Shown here: positions 21,076 through 36,000 of the stretch, one piece after another
Position numbering within the stretch: the stretch's first letter is position 1
Layout of the letters: every line of letters begins with the position of its first letter
Origin: Megaleporinus macrocephalus
Lineage: Eukaryota > Chordata > Actinopteri > Characiformes > Anostomidae
Length of the DNA stretch: 64,000 nucleotides
Direction of reading: 5' to 3'
Assembly (NCBI GenBank): GCA_021613375.1
Contig: JAJQXZ010000040.1
Span: 38,755-102,754, forward strand
Program-made: the position numbers and the translations under genes
The notes under the pieces: generated by a model
What the model saw: only the letters and a program-made list of their open reading frames with translations
Told to the model about the DNA's origin: nothing
Database searches by the model: none

Positions 21076-24000
21076 CAGTGTTAATTTTGATTTAGTCTTA
21101 GTCGTAGTCTTTTGACTAAAATGTCACTTAGTTTTAGTCATAATTTATTATCTGAATAGTTTTTAGTTTTAGTCTAGTTTTAGTCGACTAATTATCATAA
21201 GAATATAGTCTAGACTAAATCTACAGTCGACTTAAATATAAAGGGTGTAAAATGTAATGCTTTTTCTTCAGTTCCCTTCAATTATTTAAATCATTATATA
21301 TACTTACACAAAATTAAACATTTATTAACCAGTTATGGAATATTATCCATGTTTGAAAGACCAATACACACACAAACAGATTTAACAAACAACATCTGAG
21401 CTCTTCTGTACCTACAAAGTGAACAGAAAACTGTTATTATAACCTTGTATCACCTTTTATTTATTGTCTCTTATTTATTTAATAATTGTTACTAGAGCTG
21501 TCAATCTAATTAAATTACATGCTCTGTGGTAAACTAATCTACATTAATTGCATTTATCACTTTTTACTATGAAAATATTTTTTATTGTGCAATTCAAATC
21601 AATTTTAGCATTAAAGTAAATCAATGAATGAAAAACTGCCACATCTCTAGATCAGTGTTTACTAGAGACACACTCTGCACATTACGTGCACTAATTCACT
21701 GTAAACAAAACTAGCTTATCTGTTTTGTGCACTTTCTATTGTGTACGGAGAGATTTGGGACACGATCATCAAACGCAGATGGTTGTATGTAGCTAGCTAG
21801 TCTCCCGACTCTGGCTCTATACATACAGCGCTTCACCTGCTTCCCACATACTTGATCAACTAATCTGATCATTAACACCACATTACTGAGTTAATACAGC
21901 GCTTCACCTGCTTCCCACATACCTGATCCAACTAATCTGATCATTAACACCACCTTACTGAGTTAATACAGCGTTTCACCTGCTTCCCACATACCTGATC
22001 AACTAATCTGATCATTAACACCACCTTACTGAGTTAATACAGCGTTTCACCTGCTCCCCACATACCTGATCAACTAATCTGATCATTAACACCACCTTAC
22101 TGAGTAATACAGCGTTTTACCTGCTTCCCACATACCTGATCAACTAATCTGATCATTAACACCACCTTACTGAGTTAATTCAGCGCTTCACCTGCTTCCC
22201 ACATACCTGATCAACTAATCTGATCATTAACACCACCTTACTGACTTAATACAGCGCTTCACCTGCTTCCCACATACCTGATTAACTAATCTGATCATTA
22301 AAACCACCCTACTGAGTTAATGCAGCGCTTCACCTGCTTCCCACATACCTGATCAACTAATCTGATCATTAACACCACCTTACTGAGTTAATACAGCTCT
22401 TCACCTGCTTCCCACATACCTGATCAACTAATCTGATCATTAACACCACCTTACTGAGTTAAATACAGCGCTTCACCTGCTTCCCACATACCTGATCAAC
22501 TAATCTGATCATTAACACCACCTTACTGACTTAATACAGCGCTTCACCTGCTTCCCACATACCTGATCAACTAATCTGATCATTAACACCACCTTACTGA
22601 CTTAATACAGCGCTTCACCTGCTTCCCACATACCTGATCAACTAATCTGATCATTAACACCACCTTACTGAGTTAATACAGCGCTTCACCTGCTTCCCAC
22701 ATACCTGATCAACTAATCTGATCATTAACACCACCTTACTGAGTTAATACAGCGCTTCACCTGCTTCCCACATACCTGATCAACTAATCTGATCATTAAC
22801 ACCACCTTACTGAGTTAATACAGCGCTTCACCTGCTTCCCACATACCTGATCAACTAATCTGATCATTAACACCACCTTACTGAGTTAATACAGCGCTTC
22901 ACCTGCTTCCCACATACCTGATCAACTAATCTGATCATTAACACCACCTTACTGAGTTAATACAGCGCTTCACCTGCTTCCCCATACCTGATCAACTAAT
23001 CTGATCATTAACACCACCTTACTGAGTTAATACAGCGCTTCACCTGCTTCCCACATACCTGATCAACTAATCTGATCATTAACACCACCTTACTGAGTTA
23101 ATACAGCGCTTCACCTGCTTCCCACATACCTGATCAACTAATCTGATCATTAACACCACCTCACTGAGTTAATACAGCGCTTCACCTTTCCCCACATACC
23201 TGATCAACTAATCTGATCATTAACACCACCTTACTGAGTTAATACAGCGCTTCACCTGCTTCCCACATACCTGATCAACTAATCTGATCATTAACACCAC
23301 CTTACTGAGTTAATACAGCGCTTCACCTGCTTCCCACATACCTGATTAACTAATCTGATCATTAACACCACCTTACTGAGTTAATACAGCGCTTCACCTG
23401 CTTCCCACATACCTGATTAACTAATCTGATCATTAACACCACCTTACTGAGTTAATACAGCGTTCACCTGCTTCCCACATACCTGATTAACTAATCTGAT
23501 CATTAACACCACCTTACTGACTTAATACAGCGTTTTACCTGCTTCCCACATACCTGATCAACTAATCTGATCATTAACACCACCTTACTGAGTTAATACA
23601 GCGCTTCACCTGCTTCCCACATACCTGATCAACTAATCTGATCATTAACACCACCTTACTGAGTTAATACAGCGCTTCACCTGCTTCCCACATACCTGAT
23701 CAACTAATCTGACCATTAACACCACCTTACTGAGTTAATACAGCGCTTCACCTGCTTCCCACATACCTGATCAACTAATCTGATCATTAACACCACCTTA
23801 CTGAGTTAATACAGCGCTTCACCTGCTTCCCACATACCTGATCAACTAATCTGATCATTAACACCACCTTACTGAGTTAATACAGCGCTTCACCTGCTTC
23901 CCACATACCTGATCAACTAATCTGATCATTAACACCACCTTACTGAGTTAATACAGCGCTTCACCTGCTTCCACATACCTGATCAACTAATCTGATCATT

Positions 24001-27000
24001 AACACCACCTTACTGAGTTAATACAGCGCTTCACCTGCTTCCCACATACCTGATCAACTAATCTGATCATTAACACCACCTTACTGAGTTAATACAGCGC
24101 TTCACCTGCTTCCCACATACCTGATCAACTAATCTGATCATTAACACCACCTTACTGAGTTAATACAGCGCTTCACCTGCTTCCACATACCTGATCAACT
24201 AATCTGATCATTAACACCACCTTACTGAGTTAATACAGCGCTTCACCTGCTTCCCACATACCTGATCAACTAATCTGATCATTAACACCACCTTACTGAG
24301 TTAATACAGCGCTTCACCTGCTTCCCACATACCTGATCAACTAATCTGATCATTAACACCACCTTACTGAGTTAATACAGCGCTTCACCTGCTTCCCACA
24401 TACCTGATCAACTAATCTGATCATTAACACCACCTTACTGAGTTAATACAGCGTTTCACCTGCTTCCCACATACCTGATCAACTAATCTGATCATTAACA
24501 CCACCTTACTGAGTTAATACAGCGCTTCACCTGCTTCCCACATACCTGATCAACTAATCTGATCATTAACACCACCTTACTGAGTTAATACAGCGTTCAC
24601 CTGCTTCCACATACCTGATCAACTAATCTGATCATTAACATCACCTTACTGACTTAATACAGCGCTTCACTTGCTTCCCACATACCTGATCAACTAATCT
24701 GATCATTAACATCACCTTACTGACTTAATACAGCGCTTCACCTGCTTCCACATACCTGATCAACTAATCTGATCATTAACACCACCTTACTGAGTTAATA
24801 CAGCGCTTCACCTGCTTCCCACATACCTGATCAACTAATCTGATCATTAACACCACCTTACTGAGTTAATACAGCGCTTCACCTGCTTCCCACATACCTG
24901 ATCAACTAATCTGATCATTAACACCACCTACTGAGTTAATACAGCGCTTCACCTGCTTCCCACATACCTGATCAACTAATCTGATCATTAACACCACCTT
25001 ACTGAGTTAATACAGCGCTTCACCTGCTTCCCACATACCTGATCAACTAATCTGATCATTAACACCACCTTACTGAGTAAATACAGCGCTTCACCTGCTT
25101 CCCACATACCTGATCAACTAATCTGATCATTAACACCACCTTACTGAGTTAATACAGCGCTTCACCTGCTTCCACATACCTGATCAACTAATCTGATCAT
25201 TAACACCACCTTACTGAGTTAATACAGCGCTTCACCTGCTTCCCACATACCTGATCAACTAATCTGATCATTAACACCACCTTACTGAGTTAATACAGCG
25301 CTTCACCTGCTTCCCACATACCTGATTAACTAATCTGATCATTAACACCACCTTACTGAGTTAATACAGCGCTTCACCTGCTTCCCACATACCTGATCAA
25401 CTAATCTGATCATTAACACCACCTTACTGAGTTAATACAGCGCTTCACCTGCTTCCCACATACCTGATCAACTAATCTGATCATTAACACCACCTTACTG
25501 AGTTAATACAGCGCTTCACCTGCTTCCCACATACCTGATCAACTAATCTGATCATTAACACCACCTTACTGAGTTAATACAGCGTTCACCTGCTTCCCAC
25601 ATACCTGATCAACTAATCTGATCATTAACACCACCTTACTGAGTTAATACAGCGCTTCACCTGCTTCCCACATACCTGATCAACTAATCTGATCATTAAC
25701 ACCACCTTACTGAGTTAATACAGCGCTTCACCTGCTTCCCACATACCTGATCAACTAATCTGATCATTAACACCACCTACTGAGTTAATACAGCGCTTCA
25801 CTGCTTCCCACATACCTGATCAACTAATCTGATCATTAACACCACCTACTGAGTTAATACAGCGCTTCACCTGCTTCCCACATACCTGATCAACTAATCT
25901 GATCATTAACACCACCTTACTGAGTTAATACAGCGCTTCACCTGCCTCCCACATACCTGATCAACTAATCTGATCATTACCACCACCTTACTGAGTTAAT
26001 ACAGCGCTTCACCTGCCTCCCACATACCTGATCAACTAATCTGATCATTAACACCACTTACTGAGTTAATACAGCGCTTCACCTGCCTCCCACATACCTG
26101 ATCAACTAATCTGATCATTAACACCACCTTACAGAGTTAATACAGCGTTTCACCTGCTTCCCACATACCTGATCAACTAATCTGATCATTAACACCACCT
26201 TACTGAGTTAATACAGCGCTTTCACCTGCTTCCCACATACCTGATCAACTAATCTGATCATTAACACCACCTTACTGAGTTAATACAGCGCTTCACCTGC
26301 TTCCCACATACCTGATCAACTAATCTGATCATTAACACCACCTTACTGAGTTAATACAGCGCTTCACCTGCTTCCCACATACCTGATCAACTAATCTGAT
26401 CATTAACACCACCTTACTGAGTTAATACAGCGCTTCACCTGCTTCCCACATACCTGATCAACTAATCTGATCATTAACACCACCTTACTGAGTTAATACA
26501 GCGCTTCACCTGCTTCCCACATACCTGATCAACTAATCTGATCATTAACACCACCTTACTGAGTTAATACAGCGCTTCACCTGCTTCCCACATACCTGAT
26601 CAACTAATCTGATCATTAACACCACCTTACTGAGTTAATACAGCGCTTCACCTGCTCCCACATACCTGATCAACTAATCTGATCATTAACACCACCTTAC
26701 TGAGTTAATACAGCGCTTCACCTGCTTCCCACATACCTGATCAACTAATCTGATCATTAACACCACCTTACTGAGTTAATACAGCGCTTCACCTGCTTCC
26801 CACATACCTGATCAACTAATCTGATCATTAACACCACCTTACTGAGTTAATACAGCGCTTCACCTGCTTCCCACATACCTGATCAACTAATCTGATCATT
26901 AACACCACCTTACTGAGTTAATACAGCGCTTCACCTGCTTCCACATACCTGATCAACTAATCTGATCATTAACACCACCTTACTGAGTTAATACAGCGCT

Positions 27001-30000
27001 TCACCTGCTTCCCACATACCTGATCAACTAATCTGATCATTAACACCACCTTACTGAGTTAATACAGCGCTTCACCTGCTTCCCACATACCTGATCAACT
27101 AATCTGATCATTAACACCACCTTACTGAGTTAATACAGCGCTTCACCTGCTTCCCACATACCTGATCAACTAATCTGATCATTAACACCACCTTACTGAG
27201 TTAATACAGCGCTAACCTGCTTCCCACATACTGATCAACTAATCTGATCATTAACACCACCTTACTGAGTTAATACAGCGCTTCACCTGCTTCCCACATA
27301 CCTGATCAACTAATCTGATCATTAACACCACCTTACTGAGTTAATACAGCGCTTCACCTGCTTCCCACATACCTGATCAACTAATCTGATCATTAACACC
27401 ACCTTACTGAGTTAATACAGCGCTTCACCTGCTTCCCACATACCTGATCAACTAATCTGATCATTAACACCACCTTACTGAGTTAATACAGCGCTTCACC
27501 TGCTTCCCACATACCTGATCAACTAATCTGATCATTAACACCACCTACTGAGTTAATACAGCGCTTCACCTGCTTCCCACATACCTGATCAACTAATCTG
27601 ATCATTAACACCACCTTACTGAGTTAATACAGCGCTTCACCTGCTTCCCACATACCTGATCAACTAATCTGATCATTAACACCACCTTACTGAGTTAATA
27701 CAGCGCTTCACCTGCTTCCCACATACCTGATCAACTAATCTGATCATTAACACCACCTTACTGAGTTAATACAGCGCTTCACCTGCTTCCCACATACCTG
27801 ATCAACTAATCTGATCATTAACACCACCTTACTGAGTTAATACGCTTCCCTGCTTCCCACATACCTGATCAACTAATCTGATCATTAACACCACCTTACT
27901 GAGTTAATACAGCGTTTACCTGCTTCCCACATACCTGATCAACTAATCTGATCATTAACACCACCTTACTGAGTTAATACAGCGCTTCACCTGCTTCCAC
28001 ATACCTGATCAACTAATCTGATCATTAACACCACCTTACTGAGTTAATACAGCGCTTCACCTGCTTCCCACATACCTGATCAACTAATCTGATCATTAAC
28101 ACCACTTACTGAGTTAATACAGCGCTTCACCTGCCTCCCACATACCTGATCAACTAATCTGATCATTAACACCACCTTACTGAGTTAATACAGCGCTTCA
28201 CCTGCTTCCCACATACCTGATCAACTAATCTGATCATTAACACCACCTTACTGAGTTAATACAGCGCTTCACCTGCTTCCCACATACCTGATCAACTAAT
28301 CTGATCATTAACACCACCTTACTGAGTTAATACAGCGCTTCACCTGCTTCCCACATACCTGATCAACTAATCTGATCATTAACACCACCTTACTGAGTTA
28401 ATACAGCGCTTCACCTGCTTCCCACATACCTGATCAACTAATCTGATCATTAACACCACCTTACTGAGTTAATACAGCGCTTCACCTGCTTCCCACATAC
28501 CTGATCAACTAATCTGATCATTAACACCACCTTACTGAGTTAATACAGCGCTTCACCTGCTTCCCACATACCTGATCAACTAATCTGATCATTAACACCA
28601 CCTTACTGAGTTAATACAGCGCTTCACCTGCTTCCCACATACCTGATCAACTAATCTGATCATTAACACCACCTTACTGAGTTAATACAGCGCTTCACCT
28701 GCTTCCCACATACCTGATCAACTAATCTGATCATTAACACCACCTTACTGAGTTAATACAGCGCTTCACCTGCTCTCCACATACCTGATCAACTAATCTG
28801 ATCATTAACACCACCTTACTGAGTTAATACAGCGTTCACCTGCTTCCCACATACCTGATCAACTAATCTGATCATTAACACCACCTTACTGAGTTAATAC
28901 AGCGCTTCACCTGCTTCCCACATACCTGATCAACTAATCTGATCATTAACACCACCTTACTGAGTTAATACAGCGCTTCACCTGCTTCCCACATACCTGA
29001 TCAACTAATCTGATCATTAACACCACCTTACTGAGTTAATACAGCGCTTCACCTGCTTCCCACATACCTGATCAACTAATCTGATCATTAACACCACCTT
29101 ACTGAGTTAATACAGCGCTTTCACCTGCTTCCCACATACCTGATCAACTAATCTGATCATTAACACCACCTTACTGAGTTAATACAGCGCTTCACCTGCT
29201 TCCCACATACCTGATCAACTAATCTGATCATTAACACCACCTTACTGAGTTAATACAGCGCTTCACCTGCTTCCACATACCTGATCAACTAATCTGATCA
29301 TTAACACCACCTTACTGATTAATACAGCGCTTCACCTGCTTCCCACATACCTGATCAACTAATCTGATCATTAACACCACCTTACTGAGTTAATACAGCG
29401 CTTCACCTGCTTCCCACATACCTGATCAACTAATCTGATCATTAACACCACCTTACTGAGTTAATACAGCGCTTCACCTGCTTCCCACATACCTGATCAA
29501 CTAATCTGATCATTAACACCACCTTACTGAGTTAATACAGCGCTTCACCTGCTTCCCACATACCTGATCAACTAATCTGACCATTAACACCACCTTACTG
29601 AGTTAATACAGCGCTTCACCTGCTTCCCACATACCTGATCAACTAATCTGATCATTAACACCACCTTACTGAGTTAATAGAGTTTCACCTGCTTCCCACA
29701 TACCTGATCAACTAATCTGATCATTAACACCACCTTACTGAGTTAATACAGCGCTTCACCTGCTTCCCACATACCTGATCAACTAATCTGATCATTAACA
29801 CCACCTTACTGAGTTAATACAGCGCTTCACCTGCTTCCCACATACCTGATCAACTAATCTGATCATTAACACCACCTTACTGAGTTAATACAGCGCTTCA
29901 CCTGCTTCCCACATACCTGATCAACTAATCTGATCATTAACACCACCTTACTGAGTTAATACAGCGCTTCACCTGCTTCCCACATACCTGATCAACTAAT

Positions 30001-33000
30001 CTGATCATTAACACCACCTTACTGAGTTAATACAGCGCTTCACCTGCTTCCCACATACCTGATCAACTAATCTGATCATTAACACCACCTTACTGAGTTA
30101 ATACAGCGCTTCACCTGCTTCCCACATACCTGATCAACTAATCTGATCATTAACACCACCTTACTGAGTTAATACAGCGCTTCACCTGCTTCCCACATAC
30201 CTGATCAACTAATCTGATCATTAACACCACCTTACTGAGTTAATACAGCGCTTCACCTGCTTCCCACATACCTGATCAACTAATCTGATCATTAACACCA
30301 CCTTACTGAGTTAATACAGCGCTTCACCTGCTTCCCACATACCTGATCAACTAATCTGATCATTAACACCACCTTACTGAGTTAATACAGCGCTTCACCT
30401 GCTTCCCACATACCTGATCAACTAATCTGATCATTAACACCACCTTACTGAGTTAATACAGCGCTTCACCTGCTTCCCACATACCTGATCAACTAATCTG
30501 ATCATTAACACCACCTTACTGAGTTAATACAGCGCTTCACCTGCTTCCCACATACCTGATCAACTAATCTGATCATTAACACCACCTTACTGAGTTAATA
30601 CAGCGCTTCACCTGCTTCCCACATACCTGATCAACTAATCTGATCATTAACACCACCTTACTGAGTTAATACAGCGCTTCACCTGCTTCCCACATACCTG
30701 ATCAACTAATCTGATCATTAACACCACCTTACTGAGTTAATACAGCGTTCACCTGCTTCCCACATACCTGATCAACTAATCTGATCATTAACACCACCTT
30801 ACTGAGTTAATACAGCGCTTCACCTGCTTCCCACATACCTGATCAACTAATCTGATCATTAACACCACCTTACTGAGTTAATACAGCGCTTCACCTGCTT
30901 CCCACATACCTGATCAACTAATCTGATCATTAACACCACCTTACTGAGTTAATACAGCGCTTCACCTGCTTCCCACATACCTGATCAACTAATCTGATCA
31001 TTAACACCACCTTACTGAGTTAATACAGCGCTTCACCTGCTTCCCACATACCTGATCAACTAATCTGATCATTAACACCACCTTACTGAGTTAATACAGC
31101 GTTTCACCTGCTTCCCACATACCTGATCAACTAATCTGATCATTAACACCACCTTACTGAGTTAATACAGCGCTTCACCTGCTTCCCACATACCTGATCA
31201 ACTAATCTGATCATTAACACCACCTTACTGAGTTAATACAGCGCTTCACCTGCTTCCCACATACCTGATCAACTAATCTGATCATTAACACCACCTTACT
31301 GAGTTAATACAGCGCTACACCTGCTTCCCACATACCTGATCAACTAATCTGATCATTAACACCACCTTACTGAGTTAATACAGCGCTTCACCTGCTTCCC
31401 ACATACCTGATCAACTAATCTGATCATTAACACCACCTTACTGATTAATACAGCGCTTCACCTGCTTCCCACATACCTGATCAACTAATCTGATCATTAA
31501 CACCACCTTACTGAGTTAATACAGCGCTTCACCTGCTTCCCACATACCTGATCAACTAATCTGATCATTAACACCACCTTACTGAGTTAATACAGCGCTT
31601 CACCTGCTTCCCACATACCTGATCAACTAATCTGATCATTAACACCACCTTACTGAGTTAATACAGCGCTTCACCTGCTTCCACATACCTGATCAACTAA
31701 TCTGATCATTAACACCACCTTACTGAGTTAATACAGCGCTTTCACCTGCTTCCCACATACCTGATCAACTAATCTGATCATTAACACCACCTTACTGAGT
31801 TAATACAGCGCTTCACCTGCTTCCCACATACCTGATCAACTAATCTGATCATTAACACCACCTTACTGAGTTAATACAGCGCTTCACCTGCTCTCCACAT
31901 ACCTGATCAACTAATCTGATCATTAACACCACCTTACTGAGTTAATACAGCGCTTCACCTGCTTCCCACATACCTGATCAACTAATCTGATCATTAACAC
32001 CACCTTACTGAGTTAATACAGCGCTTCACCTGCTTCCCACATACCTGATCAACTAATCTGATCATTAACACCACCTTACTGAGTTAATACAGCGCTTCAC
32101 CTGCTTCCACATACCTGATCAACTAATCTGATCATTAACACCACTTTACTGAGTTAATACAGCGCTTCACCTGCTTCCCACATACCTGATCAACTAATCT
32201 GATCATTAACACCACCTTACTGAGTTAATACAGCGCTTCACCTGCTTCCCACATACCTGATCAACTAATCGGATCATTAACACCACCTTACTGAGTTAAT
32301 ACAGCGCTTCACCTGCTTCCCACATACCTGATCAACTAATCTGATCATTAACACCACCTTACTGAGTTAATACAGCGCTTCACCTGCTTCCCACATAACT
32401 GATCAACTAATCTGATCATTAACACCACCTTACTGAGTTAATACAGCGCTTCACCTGCTTCCCACATACCTGATCAACTAATCTGATCATTAACACCACC
32501 TTACTGAGTTAATACAGCGCTTCACCTGCTTCCCACATACCTGATCAACTAATCTGATCATTAACACCACCTTACTGAGTTAATACAGCGCTTCACCTGC
32601 TTCCCACATACCTGATCAACTAATCTGATCATTAACACCACCTTACTGAGTTAATACAGCGCTTCACCTGCTTCCCACATAACTGATCAAACTAATCTGA
32701 TCATTAACACCACCTTACTGAGTTAATACAGCGCTTCACATGCTTCTCACATACCTGATCAACTAATCTGATCATTAACACCACCTTACTGAGTTAGTAC
32801 AGCGCTTCACCTGCTTACCACAAACCTGATCAACTAATCTGATCATTAACACCACCTTACTGAGTTAATACAGCGCTTCACCTGCTTCCCACATACCTGA
32901 TCAACTAATCTGATCATTAACACCACCTTACTGAGTTAATACAGCGCTTCACCTGCTTCCCACATACCTGATCAACTAATCTGATCATTAACACCACATT

Positions 33001-36000
33001 ACTGAGTTAATACAGCGCTTCACCTGCTTTCACATACCTAATAAACTAATCTGACCATTAACACCACCTTACTGAGTTAATACAGCGCTTCACCTGCTTC
33101 CCACATACCTGATCAACTAATCTGATCATTAACACCACCTTACTGAGTTAATACAGCGCTTCACCTGCTTCCACATACCTGATCAACTAATCTGATCATT
33201 AACACCACCTTACTGAGTTAATACAGCGCTTCACCTGCTTCCCACATACCTGATCAACTAATCTGATCATTAAAACCACCTTACTGAGTTAATACAGCGC
33301 TTCACCTGCTTCCACATACCTGATCAACTAATCTGATCATTAACACCACCTTACTGAGTTAATACAGCGCTTCACCTGCTTCCCACATACCTGATCAACT
33401 AATCTGATCATTAACACCACCTTACTGAGTTAATACAGCGTTCACCTGCTTCCCACATACCTGATCAACTAATCTGATCATTAACACCACCTTACTGAGT
33501 TAATACAGCGTTCACCTGCTCCCACATACCTGATCAACTAATCTGATCATTAACACCACCTTACTGAGTTAATACAGCGCTTCACCTGCTTCCCACATAC
33601 CTGATCAACTAATCTGATCATTAACACCACCTTACTGAGTTAATACAGCGCTTCACCTGCTTCCCACATACCTGATCAACTAATCTGATCATTAACACCA
33701 CCTTACTGAGTTAATACAGCGCTTCACCTGCTTCCCACATACCTGATCAACTAATCTGATCATTAACACCACCTTACTGAGTTAATACAGCGCTTCACCT
33801 GCTTCCACATACCTGATCAACTAATCTGATCATTAACACCACCTTACTGAGTTAATACAGCGCTTCACCTGCTTCCCACATACCTGATCAACTAATCTGA
33901 TCATTAACACCACCTTACTGAGTTAATACAGCGCTTCACCTGCTTCCCACATACCTGATCAACTAATCTGATCATTAACACCACCTTACTGAGTTAATAC
34001 AGCGTTCACCTGCTTCCCACATACCTGATCAACTAATCTGATCATTAACACCACCTTACTGAGTTAATACAGCGCTTCACCTGCTTCCCAATACCTGATC
34101 AACTAATCTGATCATTAACACCACCTTACTGATTAATACAGCGCTTCACCTGCTTCCCACATACCTGATCAACTAATCTGATCATTAACACCACCTTACT
34201 GAGTTAACAGCTTCACCTGCTTCCCACATACCTGATCAACTAATCTGATCATTAACACCACCTTACTGAGTTAATACAGCGCTTCACCTGCTTCCCACAT
34301 ACCTGATCAACTAATCTGATCATTAACACCACCTTACTGAGTTAATACAGCGCTTCACCTGCTTCCCACATACCTGATCAACTAATCTGATCATTAACAC
34401 CACCTACTGAGTTAATACAGCGCTTCACCTGCTTCCCACATACCTGATCAACTAATCTGATCATTAACACCACCTTACTGAGTTAATACAGCGCTTCACC
34501 TGCTTCCACATACCTGATCAACTAATCTGATCATTAACACCACCTTACTGAGTTAATACAGCGCTTCACCTGCTTCCCACATACCTGATCAACTAATCTG
34601 ATCATTAACACCACCTTACTGAGTTAATACAGCGCTTCACCTGCTTCCCACATACCTGATTAACTAATCTGATCATTAACACCACCTTACTGAGTTAATA
34701 CAGCGCTTCACCTGCTTCCCACATACCTGATCAACTAATCTGATCATTAACACCACCTTACTGATTAATACAGCGCTTCACCTGCTTCCCACATACCTGA
34801 TCAACTAATCTGATCATTAACACCACCTTACTGACTTAATACAAGCGCTTCACCTGCTTCCCACATACCTGATCAACTAATCTGATCATTAACACCACCT
34901 TACTGAGTTAATACAGCGCTACACCTGCTTCCCACATACATGATCAACTAATCTGATCATTAACACCACCTTACTGAGTTAATACAGCGCTTCACCTGCT
35001 TCCCACATACCTGATCAACTAATCTGACCATTAACACCACCTGACTGAGTAAATACAGCGCTTCACCTGCTTCCCACATACCTGATCAACTAATCTGATC
35101 ATTAACACCACCTTACTGAGTTAATACAGCGCTTCACCTGCTTCCCACATACCTGATCAACTAATCTGATCATTAACACCACCTTACTGAGTTAATACAG
35201 CGTTTCACCTGCTTCCCACATACCTGATCAACTAACTGATCATTAACACCACCTTACTGAGTTAATACAGCGCTTCACCTGCTTCCCACATACCTGATCA
35301 ACTAATCTGATCATTAACACCACCTTACTGAGTTAATACAGCGCTTCACACTGCTTCCCACATACCTGATCAACTAATCTGATCATTAACACCACCTTAC
35401 TGATTAATACAGCGCTTCACCTGCTTCCCACATACCTGATCAACTAATCTGATCATTAACACCACCTTACTGAGTTAATACAGCGCCTCACCTGCTTCCC
35501 ACATACCTGATCAACTAATCTGATCATTAACACCACCTTACTGAGTTAATACAGCGCTTCACCTGCTTCCCACATACCTGATCAACTAATCTGATCATTA
35601 ACACCACCTTACTGAGTTAATACAGCGTTTCACCTGCTTCCCACATACCTGATCAACTAATCTGATCATTAACACCACCTTACTGAGTTAAACAGCGTTT
35701 CACCTGCTTCCCACATACCTGATCAACTAATCTGATCATTAACACCACCTTACTGAGTTAATACAGCGCTTCACCTGCTTCCACATACCTGACAACTAAT
35801 CTGATCATTAACACCACCTTACTGAGTTAATACAGCGTTCACCTGCTTCCCACATACCTGATCAACTAATCTGATCATTAACACCACCTTACTGAGTTAA
35901 TACAGCGCTTCACACTGCTTCCCACATACCTGATCAACTAATCTGATCATTAACACACCTTACTGAGTTAATACAGCGTCTTCATCGCTCCCACATACCT

